64,000 bases of DNA from Balneolaceae bacterium (lineage in GTDB: Bacteria; Bacteroidota; Rhodothermia; Balneolales; Balneolaceae), in contig JAGYJQ010000001.1 in assembly GCA_018401935.1 (NCBI GenBank), forward strand, positions 62,001 to 126,000. The letters run 5' to 3'. The notes below the pieces were generated by a model that ran no database searches, was not told the DNA's origin, and saw nothing but the letters and a program-made list of their open reading frames with translations. Both the position numbers and the translations under genes were made by a program. How positions within the stretch are numbered: the stretch's first letter is position 1; each line of letters starts with the position of its first letter. This document shows positions 9,024 through 18,432 of the stretch, in pieces.

Positions 9024-9035
9024 AGAATTAATTCT
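9024..9035. promoter_or_regulatory. Perfect 12-bp palindrome next to a putative -7 box
   Basis: AGAATTAATTCT is its own reverse complement. It directly abuts TATATTTA at 9036-9043, a -7-like box ahead of the small basic protein gene. A related half, GAATTAATT, also occurs just after the HU-like stop, near 8993. This arrangement suits an operator overlapping a promoter, but AT-rich palindromes arise easily by chance. Confidence 0.3.
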
Positions 9036-9043
9036 TATATTTA
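9036..9043 (+). promoter_or_regulatory. Putative -7 box for the COX24-like gene
   Basis: TATATTTA fits a relaxed Bacteroidota -7 element (TAnnTTTG with A at the last position). It lies 41 bases before the ATG of the small basic protein. No convincing TTG-type -33 element is seen at the usual spacing. Confidence 0.3.
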
Positions 9044-9084
9044 TTATCTGAAAATTAACGTAAATAGTTTACAGGATACCAAGT

Positions 9085-9177
9085 ATGCCAAGTGGTAAAA
9101 AAAGAAAACGCGCCAAAATAGCTAAGCACAAGCGAAAAAAACGATTACGCAAGAATCGTCATAAGAAGAAAAAATGA
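9085..9177 (+). CDS. AURKAIP1/COX24-domain small basic protein
   Basis: A 30-residue, extremely basic peptide starting MPSGKKRKR and ending KNRHKKKK. About two thirds of it is Lys or Arg, in the K-H-K-R-K-K-R-L-R-K pattern of the AURKAIP1/COX24 domain. Bacteroidota genomes commonly carry such a protein. The domain is shared with mitochondrial small-subunit protein mS38 and the small mycobacterial ribosomal protein bS22, so a ribosomal role is likely by homology. The gene is too short for usual ORF cut-offs. It sits alone between a putative promoter and a strong terminator, the layout of a highly expressed monocistronic gene. Confidence 0.85.
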   Translation: MPSGKKRKRAKIAKHKRKKRLRKNRHKKKK

Positions 9178-9182
9178 TTTTT

Positions 9183-9208
9183 AAGGCCTCTTTCAAGAGG
9201 CCTTTTTT
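9183..9208 (+). terminator. Rho-independent terminator after the COX24-like gene
   Basis: AAGGCCTC (9183-9190) pairs perfectly with GAGGCCTT (9197-9204) around a six-base loop and runs into six T's ending at 9208. It begins six bases after the stop codon of the small basic protein. Confidence 0.92.
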
Positions 9209-9284
9209 ATTCAGAGAGATTTTGTTTCGCCTATTCTTTAGCTATAGTTTATGCAAAATATAGATAATGATGAGCCTTTTGGTA

Positions 9285-10010
9285 TTAGTTAGTAACCGAA
9301 TTGATCGATTGCTCAATAAGTGCTTCTGAAATTTTTACTACTCTGCTACTGCGTACTAGTAAGGATTTAAGGCTTTTTTGAACAAAAGACTGTAGATCTT
9401 GCATGTCCTTTGTGTTACCTAAATCGAATTGGAAATACGATATCAATTGGATGTTTGATAAGTATTTTCCATCGCTATCTCCTTCAATTTCTACGTGCCA
9501 GCGTGTGATATTAGTTTGATGGCCAAAATTAGCGTGAATACGTTTAGAGATTAAATCCATCCAATGACTTGCAAAATCCATTCTGTAATTGCCCTTTACT
9601 TCTTTTAAGTTGGGTTGACAGTGCTCAGGGCTAAACGTCCACATGAGTTCAACATCTATGGTAGGCTTAGTTTTGGCTTTTTTTAACTCATCAACATCCA
9701 GTAATGGGTGGCTATCAAGTCCATTCAACTGTTTAGCCAGTATGAATTCTCTATATTGATCCCAATCAAAGTTTATAGATAGTTTTTTAATATAGGGACT
9801 ATTTTTTCCTAGGATAATGTTTAATTCTAACCCAGTTGCAAATATTGTATTATCTTGCCATGTCCTAAAGCTTTCTGTTTGGATGTGTTTACTTTCTACA
9901 TCCGATTGAATAGTGTTGACGATGGAAAGGAATATGGGGTAGTTCATTCCGTTTGGTTTAAGTTCCGATACCTTTTGCGTACTATTCACAAAATGCTTAC
10001 ATAAATCCAT
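9285..10010 (-). CDS. Uncharacterised cytoplasmic protein
   Basis: 241 residues that I do not recognise. There is no signal peptide or membrane segment; it looks like a soluble alpha/beta protein of mixed charge. Visible features are the segments LELNIILGKNSPYIKKLSINF and WHVEIEGDSDGKYLSNIQLISYFQFD, which suggest amphipathic beta strands, and a hydrophobic C-terminal helix (SFVQKSLKSLLVRSSRVVKISEAL region). It is transcribed divergently from the RqcH-like gene with only 51 bases between starts, so the two may share control. The coding potential is credible from length, codon use and the clean flanking gap. Confidence 0.6.
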   Translation of the reverse strand: MDLCKHFVNSTQKVSELKPNGMNYPIFLSIVNTIQSDVESKHIQTESFRTWQDNTIFATGLELNIILGKNSPYIKKLSINFDWDQYREFILAKQLNGLDSHPLLDVDELKKAKTKPTIDVELMWTFSPEHCQPNLKEVKGNYRMDFASHWMDLISKRIHANFGHQTNITRWHVEIEGDSDGKYLSNIQLISYFQFDLGNTKDMQDLQSFVQKSLKSLLVRSSRVVKISEALIEQSINSVTN

Positions 10011-10061
10011 TTATCAAATGGACGCATACTGCTTGTTATAAAGAGCACTTCAAATACACCC

Positions 10062-11804
10062 GTGAATTATTACGAACTAATATATTTAAATAAAGAGCTG
10101 AACGTCAAATTAAGCTCAGAAACTTTACATCGTATAATTTCTCCGCAAAAAAATATTGTTGAGCTTTATATAGGAGAGCACTGTGTTCGATTTCATGCAG
10201 TCCCACCAACCCCATATATGTATGTACGCAGATGGAATTCAGCTAAGAAAAAAAATGTCATTAATTTTTTCCCTGAATTATACGGCCAAACAGTCGAAGA
10301 AATTCTTTCTTTGACTCAGGAAAGGTACCTTGGTATACGTTTTTCAGGTGGTGCAACCGTTTGGTTTGAAGTGTTTGGATCACGTGCCAATTTGTATTTG
10401 GAGGTAGGGGGTGAGTTGTGCGATTCGTTCAAGACCTGCCACCCTAATCTGAAGGTTGCAGAAGTTAGATGGAAGAAGGCTGTACATAAAAATACTATGT
10501 CTAGCAAGGATACAGAGTTATTCGGTGCCGTTGGAGATGCGATAAAGAAGGCTACCGCATATGATGCGCATATAAATAGTGATGATACAGTAAAAATAAA
10601 ATCAGATCCAAAAGACCTCAAGAAGAAGCTATGTGCGCTGCATCCCAGTATAGAAAGAACTCATTTAGAAGAACTTATAGCGTTGCATCTCTCTCAAACT
10701 ACTGAACTCCGAGAAATTCACCTGTTTGTAGAAGAGTGTCATCATCAATTAACCGGCAGCGCTGAGTTTAGGCTATTAGACGATGGAACTAGAACTTTAT
10801 TTCCTGAGGCTTATTTACCGAAAAATACCAGAGAAACCTTTTCAAGTGTGTCCGATTTACTATTTCGACATACCTCCAGCCTACAACGTGAGGGAAGATA
10901 CAAGCAACTGATGGCGGCGAGTTTAAAAGAATTAGACAAAGCGACTAAGCGGACTAAGGTGAATCTAAATCAACTAGAAAAAGCGGTAAATAATGAAGAA
11001 AAAGCGACACTTTGGGAGGAATTCGGGCACATATTAATGACCATGGCGCATAGGGCAAAGCCAGAATCGGAAATAATGGTCGTACAAAATTATTTTAGAA
11101 ATAATGAACAGGCCAAAATTAAGCTAGATATAGATCGAAGTTTTGTGGACAATGCGCAGCGCTACTATAAAAAAGCCAGTAATGCTAAACGCAGTATGGA
11201 GGCGGTAAAGCAACAATTACCTTTACTTAAACAGCGATTAGAGGCATTGCTGGTCGGGAAGGAATCCTTAAGCACCATAAACGACATCAACGATTTGGAT
11301 AATTGGCGCAAAGACATGCTTGAAAAAGGACTCCTGATTCATCAACCCGAACAAGGCTCATCCAATAATTATAGTATCGGTACAAAGGGTAGAGTAGCCC
11401 GATCGAATGCCCATCAAAAAAAACAAAATTCCACTCAGGCGATTTCCAAGCCCTATCACGAGTGTAGGGTGTCTGGTTTTTCAATATGGATTGGAAAAAA
11501 CGCGCGATCTAATGATAAAATGCTCAGCTTAGCCCATAAAGACGATATTTGGTTACATGCAAAATCTGTCTCAGGCTCACATGTTATTATACGGGCTCAG
11601 CAAAAAACACCTGATAAGGCCGTTATTGAAATCGCCGCCTCCTTTGCAGCTCATCAGTCAAAGGCGAAAGGATCTGAGTGGGTTCCTGTAATCTATACCC
11701 CAAAAAAGTATGTTCGAAAAGCAAAAAATTCGCCCCCCGGTGCGGTAATTGTACAAAAAGAGCAGGTGGTCATGGTACAACCTATGGAGCCAAGGGACGC
11801 ATAA
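10062..11804 (+). CDS. NFACT family protein (RqcH-like)
   Basis: 580 residues in the NFACT/Rqc2 architecture: an N-terminal NFACT-N domain (about 1-190, including VWFEVFGSRANLYLE at 101-115), a central helical coiled-coil region (about 270-410), and a C-terminal NFACT-R domain (about 457-570) with FSIWIGKNARSNDKML and DIWLHAKSVSGSHVII. RqcH binds stalled 50S subunits and recruits tRNA-Ala to add alanine tails to trapped nascent chains. The Asp-Arg pair that follows the I-L-x-I-T-Q helix in Bacillus RqcH appears here as E87-R88. Whether this member performs tailing is therefore open. The older family name is fibronectin-binding protein. Confidence 0.85.
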   Translation: MNYYELIYLNKELNVKLSSETLHRIISPQKNIVELYIGEHCVRFHAVPPTPYMYVRRWNSAKKKNVINFFPELYGQTVEEILSLTQERYLGIRFSGGATVWFEVFGSRANLYLEVGGELCDSFKTCHPNLKVAEVRWKKAVHKNTMSSKDTELFGAVGDAIKKATAYDAHINSDDTVKIKSDPKDLKKKLCALHPSIERTHLEELIALHLSQTTELREIHLFVEECHHQLTGSAEFRLLDDGTRTLFPEAYLPKNTRETFSSVSDLLFRHTSSLQREGRYKQLMAASLKELDKATKRTKVNLNQLEKAVNNEEKATLWEEFGHILMTMAHRAKPESEIMVVQNYFRNNEQAKIKLDIDRSFVDNAQRYYKKASNAKRSMEAVKQQLPLLKQRLEALLVGKESLSTINDINDLDNWRKDMLEKGLLIHQPEQGSSNNYSIGTKGRVARSNAHQKKQNSTQAISKPYHECRVSGFSIWIGKNARSNDKMLSLAHKDDIWLHAKSVSGSHVIIRAQQKTPDKAVIEIAASFAAHQSKAKGSEWVPVIYTPKKYVRKAKNSPPGAVIVQKEQVVMVQPMEPRDA

Positions 11805-11857
11805 TATATGTGACAAAGCCCTATATTATAAGGTATGAACGTTGAAAGAATTTAAAT

Positions 11858-12412
11858 ATGAGTAAGCTCACACATCCCATCGTATTATGTGGTTTTATGG
11901 CCAGTGGAAAAACAGCTACTGCAAAAGCTATGAGTGCCATTATTCATTCCGATTATGTGGACCTCGATGCTGAAATAGAGCGGCGAGAGGGTGCGTCGAT
12001 CCCCCATTTATTTGACGAGTATGGCGAAGATTATTTTAGGAGTATAGAGCGTAAAACAGTACTAGATGTGATACGCAAAGCTCCCAAACTTATTTCCTTA
12101 GGTGGGGGCGCATTACAGAATCAAGAACTTTTGGACACGATAAAAGAGCAATCTATTCTCGTGTTTATTCGACCCGACTTTGAGCTGATATTTAAACGGT
12201 TGATGGCCAATAAAAAGCGTCCATTACTTGCTCGCGAATGGGCTGAGTCAAGAAATCCAGAAATAGTAAAAGAACGTATAAAAAACGTATATTTAAGCCG
12301 TTTACCATTGTACGAGCAAGCACATATCACGCAACCGGTAGAATCCGACTGGTCTCCCTATCAGGTGGCTAGTAAGATTTTTGATCAAGTATCTCAGTTT
12401 CAGTCATTATAG
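11858..12412 (+). CDS. aroK: Shikimate kinase
   Basis: A 184-residue P-loop kinase phosphorylating shikimate at the 3-hydroxyl with ATP, in the chorismate pathway. Walker A is G12-F-M-A-S-G-K-T19. The shikimate-binding D35 and D37 lie in DYVDLDAEIERR, and the SLGGGAL motif follows the F-R-x-x-E-R helix. The lid region is R-P-L-L-A-R. It sits three bases before aroB, giving an aroK-aroB unit as in many bacteria. Confidence 0.95.
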   Translation: MSKLTHPIVLCGFMASGKTATAKAMSAIIHSDYVDLDAEIERREGASIPHLFDEYGEDYFRSIERKTVLDVIRKAPKLISLGGGALQNQELLDTIKEQSILVFIRPDFELIFKRLMANKKRPLLAREWAESRNPEIVKERIKNVYLSRLPLYEQAHITQPVESDWSPYQVASKIFDQVSQFQSL

Positions 12413-12415
12413 TTT

Positions 12416-13516
12416 ATGGACAACAGATCTACCACACTTAGAATCACCAATGAATCAACCTATACCATTCAGCTTGTGCACCATGAGTTAGAAAAGGTAT
12501 CGGAATATTTTTCGGGACCTGTAGTTTCAGAGAGAGCCTTGGTCATTGTGGATGAGCAAGTGCATCTTTATCATCGGGATTGGATTGAGAGTAGTCTGGG
12601 AAAAACCTTTAGGTATCTCTCAAGTTATATTGTTCCATCTGGTGAGAAAAGTAAAAATCTTAGTCAGTTTGGGAGTTTATTACACTGGATATTAGAACAA
12701 CCTATCGAGCGTAGTACCCCCGTCATTGTTATTGGGGGTGGGGTAGTTGGTGATTTGGGTGGCTTTGTAGCGTCTAGCACCTTACGAGGATTACCCTTAT
12801 TTCATATTCCAACCACCTTACTAGCTATGGTAGATAGTTCCATAGGTGGGAAAACAGGAATCAATCATTCCACAGGTAAAAATGTAATAGGATCTTTTTA
12901 TCAACCGATTGGGGTATTTGCTGATACTCATTTTTTATCGACTCTTGACAAAAAAGAATGGACCAATGGATTGAGTGAGATTCTTAAATATGCCTGCATT
13001 CAAGATCAGGAAATATTCAACAGTTTAGAAGAACTATTTGATCAACATTTTGATTTTGAGCCTTCAAAATGGGTTGATGTTATTCTACGGAGTGCTCAGA
13101 TTAAAACCGCCATTGTGGCTGAAGATGCTTTGGAAAAGGGCAGAAGAGAGTATTTGAATTTTGGTCACACCTTTGGTCATGCCATAGAAAATATTGCAGA
13201 TTATGGCACGTTTAGTCATGGTGAGGCCGTATTTGCAGGGATGTATGCGGCTATTTTAGCTTCAAACGAATTTCTCAATGCACAGATTGACCCCAACGTG
13301 ATATTACGCTATGCCCCGCGGTATGATTTTAGTTTAGCTTCTCTTAGATCGGTTATCCCCGAACTTATACAGCAAATGAAACGGGATAAAAAAGTTCAAC
13401 AATCACACATTCGATTGGTTCTCCTTCAAGATATTCAAGCCCCTATTGCATATACGGTGGAAGATGAGGATCGATTAACCGCTATTTGGAAGCAAACGAT
13501 TGACATGTTTTCATAA
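12416..13516 (+). CDS. aroB: 3-dehydroquinate synthase
   Basis: A 366-residue NAD- and zinc-dependent enzyme turning DAHP into 3-dehydroquinate, the second shikimate-pathway step. The conserved core is present: PSGEKSKN (74-81), GGGVVGDLGGFVASSTLRG (107-125), PTTLLAMVDSSIGGKTGIN (132-150), GLSEILKYA with the metal ligand Glu (185-193) and the NFGHTFGHAIE histidine pair (about 253-262). It follows aroK by three bases, and the tamB-like gene follows three bases after its stop, indicating one transcript. Confidence 0.96.
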   Translation: MDNRSTTLRITNESTYTIQLVHHELEKVSEYFSGPVVSERALVIVDEQVHLYHRDWIESSLGKTFRYLSSYIVPSGEKSKNLSQFGSLLHWILEQPIERSTPVIVIGGGVVGDLGGFVASSTLRGLPLFHIPTTLLAMVDSSIGGKTGINHSTGKNVIGSFYQPIGVFADTHFLSTLDKKEWTNGLSEILKYACIQDQEIFNSLEELFDQHFDFEPSKWVDVILRSAQIKTAIVAEDALEKGRREYLNFGHTFGHAIENIADYGTFSHGEAVFAGMYAAILASNEFLNAQIDPNVILRYAPRYDFSLASLRSVIPELIQQMKRDKKVQQSHIRLVLLQDIQAPIAYTVEDEDRLTAIWKQTIDMFS

Positions 13517-13519
13517 GCA

Positions 13520-16500
13520 ATGCATAGTTCAGAACCACATACTCCCTCTCTGTTCTGGCGCAACCTAGTAGGTGGTTTTAGCGCACTAATGGCCCTATTC
13601 GTGCTCACAGTTGTGTTTTTTCAATTCGATGGTCCCAAAAAGTGGTTAATTAATTCGGTATTACTTCCGGAAGAAACACCGTATCAATTAGACTTTGAAC
13701 ATTCTACCGGTTTTTTCCCATTTAACTCGCAACTAAACCAGCTAACTATTACGAATGAGGATAGTATATCGGGACTTCAATTGGTGAGTATTAGCAATTT
13801 GTCGTATGCATGGAAGGTAACAGGTTTGGCCAAAGGTCAGTTGGAATTCCCATTTTTACATGTTCAAGGCCTTAGCGCACTAATTGGCGGTTCCATGTTT
13901 GCCGAGCAGGCCCATAATAAGCCTATTGATTCAGTTGCTTTAGAGTTTAGCAATGGCTTAGATCTTCTTATAACGGAGCTTAGCGTGGGTATAGATTCTA
14001 TAAAAATTAAGCCTATCGGTACAGCCCAAGGTGTTTCGACTAATGCAGATAGGGTTAGGACTATGTTTTCCTTTCAAAACGAAGTTGTATTCAAAGGGGG
14101 GGGAGCTACCCTTGGGATTCAAAAGAAAGGTGGGGATTTCCGAATCGATATTCCCGATATTCATTCGGAGCTTAACCTACCGTATTGGCAGGATGAAATT
14201 AATTTAAGTGGCCGCCTAACGGGGTCTCCTTCGTCGTGGAAAGTAGAAAACCTAAATGTAGCTACTTCTGAATTTTCCTCTGAAGCTGAACTTAATCATT
14301 CCGGTTCTAAGTACCAGTTAGTGCTACAATCGGTGCAAATAGACCCCTTATTTTACGATGGCTTAGCGCCTTATTTACTCCCTAGAAAGGCCTTAGATGC
14401 GATGGATAAATACGGGTTTATTATTACGGAATTTATGGGGAGCGTATCGATCGAGAATGAGGATATCATGATTCAAAACTTTCAGGCAGCGTCTAGGCAA
14501 GGGAGCCTTGCATTGGAAGGAAATAAAAAGGGTGATAAGTGGTTCTTAGAGGGTGATCTGTTGGAATGGGATCCGGGGATGTTAGCGTCAATAGCCACTC
14601 ATCACTCTTTTTTGTCTATTGAAAAGTTGGCATCTACACAGGTGCATTTTTTTTTCCAAGATACCGGTGAAGAGCAAAGGTTAAATCTAAGCACTAGTCC
14701 AAAAAATCAACTCAGCTCACGTGCTATAGCTGCACATGAATTAACCCTCGACGTACGAAGAAAAAATTTACCTGAATCCCCCCTTCAATCAATTAATCCA
14801 TCGCTAAAAGCAACAGCGTCTTTTAATCGATTTGTCGTAAGTGATTGGTTGGATGATGTGTTGCCAGAAAATCAAGTAATTCTTAGCGGTTCTATTGATT
14901 TGAATCAATTTAATTCAGCAGGATTTGGTCATTTGTATGATCTAAATGTACGACTATCTAAACTGGATATTGGTGAGCTCAACTATCAAAAGGTGGTACT
15001 AAGCATAGCACCCGATACGGCTCAAATGCACCTATCAGAACTACTCTCAGAGGCTAATATGGAGCAAGTTCAGAATTACTCTATTTCAGCAGGATTCGAT
15101 TCCGAATTTGGAAAGCTTAGATGGGAGGGAATGGGACGTTACGGGTTGTCGATGATGGACATAGAAAGCACCTTTCAAGTGGATAGTTTGCACCTCTATT
15201 CCAAGATTCAGGAAACTGCAACGAATGCACAAGCAGCAACGAAAGTGGTCATTGAAAAGGTCGGTGAGGTAGGGCTAAGTAGCTATTTGTCGAACAAACA
15301 CATCGCCATTCCTGAAATTACTGGAACCTTTAACGCAAGTTTTGAGAATAACAAACTATCCCAAGGGGTATTTAGTGCAGATATACCATCAATCATTACC
15401 CAAGATACAACATGGTTAGATAGGCAGTTTTTTATCGATTATATAGCTGAATCATCACAGCGTCAGCAAATACGAGTGACGTCCTCTCCCTTAGATTTTA
15501 AGGTTGAAGGAATGATCAATACTTCAAGTATGATTTTTTTGTACGATCATTGGTCTCATTACTTAAGCAGAGAATGGAATAGGCTTCGTTTTAACGAGCT
15601 ACCTCAAACTCCGTCAATAGCCTTGAAGGAGTCATTCTGGTCCAATGCGTATCTCTCGGATAGCGCATCCTATCAGACACGGTTAGAATGGGAGTTTGCT
15701 TTAAAAGACAATGAATTAGTGCAAGCTATTTGGGCAAAATACCCAATCCAAAAAAGTGCCATGGTTTTAAATGGGCGCTTAGATGCTAATAGGGAACGAA
15801 TTCTAATGAATGTGGATATGGTGGATCCGTATTTTCAATATAATACTCTGCAGCTGGATAGTTTAAATTCACAATTAACGGCTAGTTTTAGGTACGATTC
15901 AACCAGTTTGGATTTTTCGGTAGTAGAATCCCGTACCAATGTCAAAGGTATCCAAACCTCCGACCTAGAACTGGGCGATGTGGAATGGCGGCTTTCTATG
16001 CTGGCGGATAGTATACGCTTTAATCAGCGAATTGGGGCATTACCCTCGGGCGCTTTTTTACAGTCGAGTGGAAATATTTATGCCACAGAAAGTCAGCATA
16101 GTCTAGCATTTGATGCGCTGGAGTTAGGATCGGGTTCGTACATATGGAGTAATCTAGGAGATATAGCCATTAATGTAAATCGTGAGCTCAGTGTGGTATT
16201 TGATCAGGTGAGTATGCGTAATAATGATGAGCGTATAGATATTCGTGGAGTTTATAGTGATTCGCCTGAGGATTCCATTCAATTTAAAGTTGATCAAATT
16301 CAATTAAATCGTCTGGCCGAATTATTGAATGTAAAACAAGATATTGACGGGGTAATGGATGGAGAGTTTTCCACGCGCACCCTAGAAAAATCGCCAAGTG
16401 TTCAAGGATATTTAACTATAAATAGTTTTTCACTTAACAACCAAGTGGTGGGCGATTTATCATTGAGTTCTAGCTTTAACTCGTTAAAAAATCGGTTTGA

Positions 16501-18385
16501 CACGAACATTTCTGTTTTCACAGATTCCACTCTATACCCAGATTATTTTAACAGTTCTGGGCGAGCTGGTCAGAATGTAGTGTTTAACGGATACATCAAC
16601 ACTCCAGGAATAAATCAATCACAAAATACCGATACACTCTATTATTTTGACCTGAATTTTGAAAATATTGATTTATGGATACTTCCATTTCTTTCACCAA
16701 ATGTATTTTCTGAAATGTCAGGAACCGCATCTGGGGTTGGTAATGTTTGGGGTTCCAATTCAGGCTATGATTTTAGCATTGATTATACCATTGGGGAAGT
16801 AGATCCTGTGTTTATTCGGCCTAAATTTTTAGATACCTACTACTTTGCTACAGGGCCACTCGAGTTCTCCAGTGAAAACGGATTGGTATTTCAAGATTTC
16901 TTTATTATGGATCCTTCCGGCGGTACGGCCACCTTAAATGGGAGTTACAATCTAAATCGCTTTGGGCCCATTCATGACATCGATCTGAATCTTCAAATGA
17001 ATGAATTTCATTTCTTAAATACTGGCTTTGATGAAGAGCTACCATTTTTTGGTCAAGGCTATGGTACGGCTCTCATTCGTATGACAGGAACCAACGAAAA
17101 TCCACTCCTGTTTTCTGAGGGTTCTATACAAATTGGTCCATATTCATCCATAGGTCTGCCTTTGATTGAACGTACAGAATTTGAAGAAAACAACAAGTTC
17201 ATTCGGTTTGTGGATAATTTTTCGAATGTTAACGTTGCTAATTTGAACAATAAATCAGGGTTTAATGGCAGTCAGAGTCAGATAATGGGGGTTCAAGAGG
17301 AACGTAGTTTTACCGAACGTTTTACTCTAGATTTACAATTTGAGTCGAGAATACCAATGACTGTGGAGTTGATTTTTGACCCTATAACAGGAGATCAAAT
17401 CACTGCTAATGGCCTTGGTACTATTCGTATTCAGTTACAAGATGAAGCATTCTCAGTTTTTGGCCAGTTCGATATTCAAGATGGTGAATACAATTTCGTG
17501 AGTGGGGATATCTTTACACGTACCTTTGAGCTTATACCGGGCGGTACCCTTCGTTGGGATGGCGACCCAATAGATGCAAAATTAAATGTTCAGGCCTTAT
17601 ACGAAGCTAGACCAGATATAAATACATTGACCAGAACACGCGATCAAATCGACCAAGAACAAGCCTCTCGTGTTCCCGTTGAATTGGTTCTTAGTATTGG
17701 TGGATCATTGGAAAATATTGAAAATGATTTCTTTTTTAGGCTACCAAATACCTTCGAAACCCAACAAAATTCTACCCTAAAAACACAAATTAATGCACTT
17801 AATCGCAACGAAGACGAAAAACTCATTCAAGCAACTAGTTTCTTATTAATGGGTGATTTTATCCCGTCATCGTCCGCTGTTTCGGATGCAACAAACTCTT
17901 TAACCAATAATTTTAGTGGAAGTGCAGCCGTGCTAAATCCACTATTATCTAGTCAGTTGATAAGTCCACTTCTTTCCAATCAAATGAATTCATTACTGCG
18001 TAGTGATATAGGAAGTTTAGACATTGATTTTAACTTAAATACATACAATAATATTGACTTAGGTGTGGCACTTCGCCTTTACAACGACCGTATCATATTG
18101 AGTCGGGAGGGACAAATTACAGGCAGTCAATCCACCATTGGAGATATCGGCGCCACCTACAAAATAAATCAAGCACTCGCCCTAACCGCATTTCATCGGC
18201 AAGACCCCACATTTAGTAATTATTCTGGGTCGGACAATTCTCAGCAATCTCAAGACATAAATGGAATTGGCCTAGAAACGGAAGTTTCATTTAGCTCCTG
18301 GCGAAGTTTTCTTGGACAATTATTTGAGCCTGTAACCAGGCTATTCATACGAAAAGAAGAAGAACCTGCACTTAGCATGGAATAA
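13520..18385 (+). CDS. TamB-like translocation/assembly module protein
   Basis: A 1621-residue envelope protein. A single hydrophobic anchor lies near the N-terminus (residues 12-35). A very long beta-rich periplasmic region follows, ending in the C-terminal TamB (DUF490) domain at roughly 1270-1510, with segments such as FSVFGQFDIQDGEYNF, FELIPGGTLRWDGDP and LNVQALYEARPDI. TamB and related bridge-like proteins span the periplasm and are linked to outer-membrane protein assembly and anterograde phospholipid transport. No tamA-like gene is adjacent. Co-transcription with aroK-aroB is likely from the three-base spacing, although the functions are unrelated. Confidence 0.87.
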   Translation: MHSSEPHTPSLFWRNLVGGFSALMALFVLTVVFFQFDGPKKWLINSVLLPEETPYQLDFEHSTGFFPFNSQLNQLTITNEDSISGLQLVSISNLSYAWKVTGLAKGQLEFPFLHVQGLSALIGGSMFAEQAHNKPIDSVALEFSNGLDLLITELSVGIDSIKIKPIGTAQGVSTNADRVRTMFSFQNEVVFKGGGATLGIQKKGGDFRIDIPDIHSELNLPYWQDEINLSGRLTGSPSSWKVENLNVATSEFSSEAELNHSGSKYQLVLQSVQIDPLFYDGLAPYLLPRKALDAMDKYGFIITEFMGSVSIENEDIMIQNFQAASRQGSLALEGNKKGDKWFLEGDLLEWDPGMLASIATHHSFLSIEKLASTQVHFFFQDTGEEQRLNLSTSPKNQLSSRAIAAHELTLDVRRKNLPESPLQSINPSLKATASFNRFVVSDWLDDVLPENQVILSGSIDLNQFNSAGFGHLYDLNVRLSKLDIGELNYQKVVLSIAPDTAQMHLSELLSEANMEQVQNYSISAGFDSEFGKLRWEGMGRYGLSMMDIESTFQVDSLHLYSKIQETATNAQAATKVVIEKVGEVGLSSYLSNKHIAIPEITGTFNASFENNKLSQGVFSADIPSIITQDTTWLDRQFFIDYIAESSQRQQIRVTSSPLDFKVEGMINTSSMIFLYDHWSHYLSREWNRLRFNELPQTPSIALKESFWSNAYLSDSASYQTRLEWEFALKDNELVQAIWAKYPIQKSAMVLNGRLDANRERILMNVDMVDPYFQYNTLQLDSLNSQLTASFRYDSTSLDFSVVESRTNVKGIQTSDLELGDVEWRLSMLADSIRFNQRIGALPSGAFLQSSGNIYATESQHSLAFDALELGSGSYIWSNLGDIAINVNRELSVVFDQVSMRNNDERIDIRGVYSDSPEDSIQFKVDQIQLNRLAELLNVKQDIDGVMDGEFSTRTLEKSPSVQGYLTINSFSLNNQVVGDLSLSSSFNSLKNRFDTNISVFTDSTLYPDYFNSSGRAGQNVVFNGYINTPGINQSQNTDTLYYFDLNFENIDLWILPFLSPNVFSEMSGTASGVGNVWGSNSGYDFSIDYTIGEVDPVFIRPKFLDTYYFATGPLEFSSENGLVFQDFFIMDPSGGTATLNGSYNLNRFGPIHDIDLNLQMNEFHFLNTGFDEELPFFGQGYGTALIRMTGTNENPLLFSEGSIQIGPYSSIGLPLIERTEFEENNKFIRFVDNFSNVNVANLNNKSGFNGSQSQIMGVQEERSFTERFTLDLQFESRIPMTVELIFDPITGDQITANGLGTIRIQLQDEAFSVFGQFDIQDGEYNFVSGDIFTRTFELIPGGTLRWDGDPIDAKLNVQALYEARPDINTLTRTRDQIDQEQASRVPVELVLSIGGSLENIENDFFFRLPNTFETQQNSTLKTQINALNRNEDEKLIQATSFLLMGDFIPSSSAVSDATNSLTNNFSGSAAVLNPLLSSQLISPLLSNQMNSLLRSDIGSLDIDFNLNTYNNIDLGVALRLYNDRIILSREGQITGSQSTIGDIGATYKINQALALTAFHRQDPTFSNYSGSDNSQQSQDINGIGLETEVSFSSWRSFLGQLFEPVTRLFIRKEEEPALSME

Positions 18386-18432
18386 AGCTAATTTGAAGTA
18401 GGTATAATTATAACCATCCCCATAGCCCCAAT

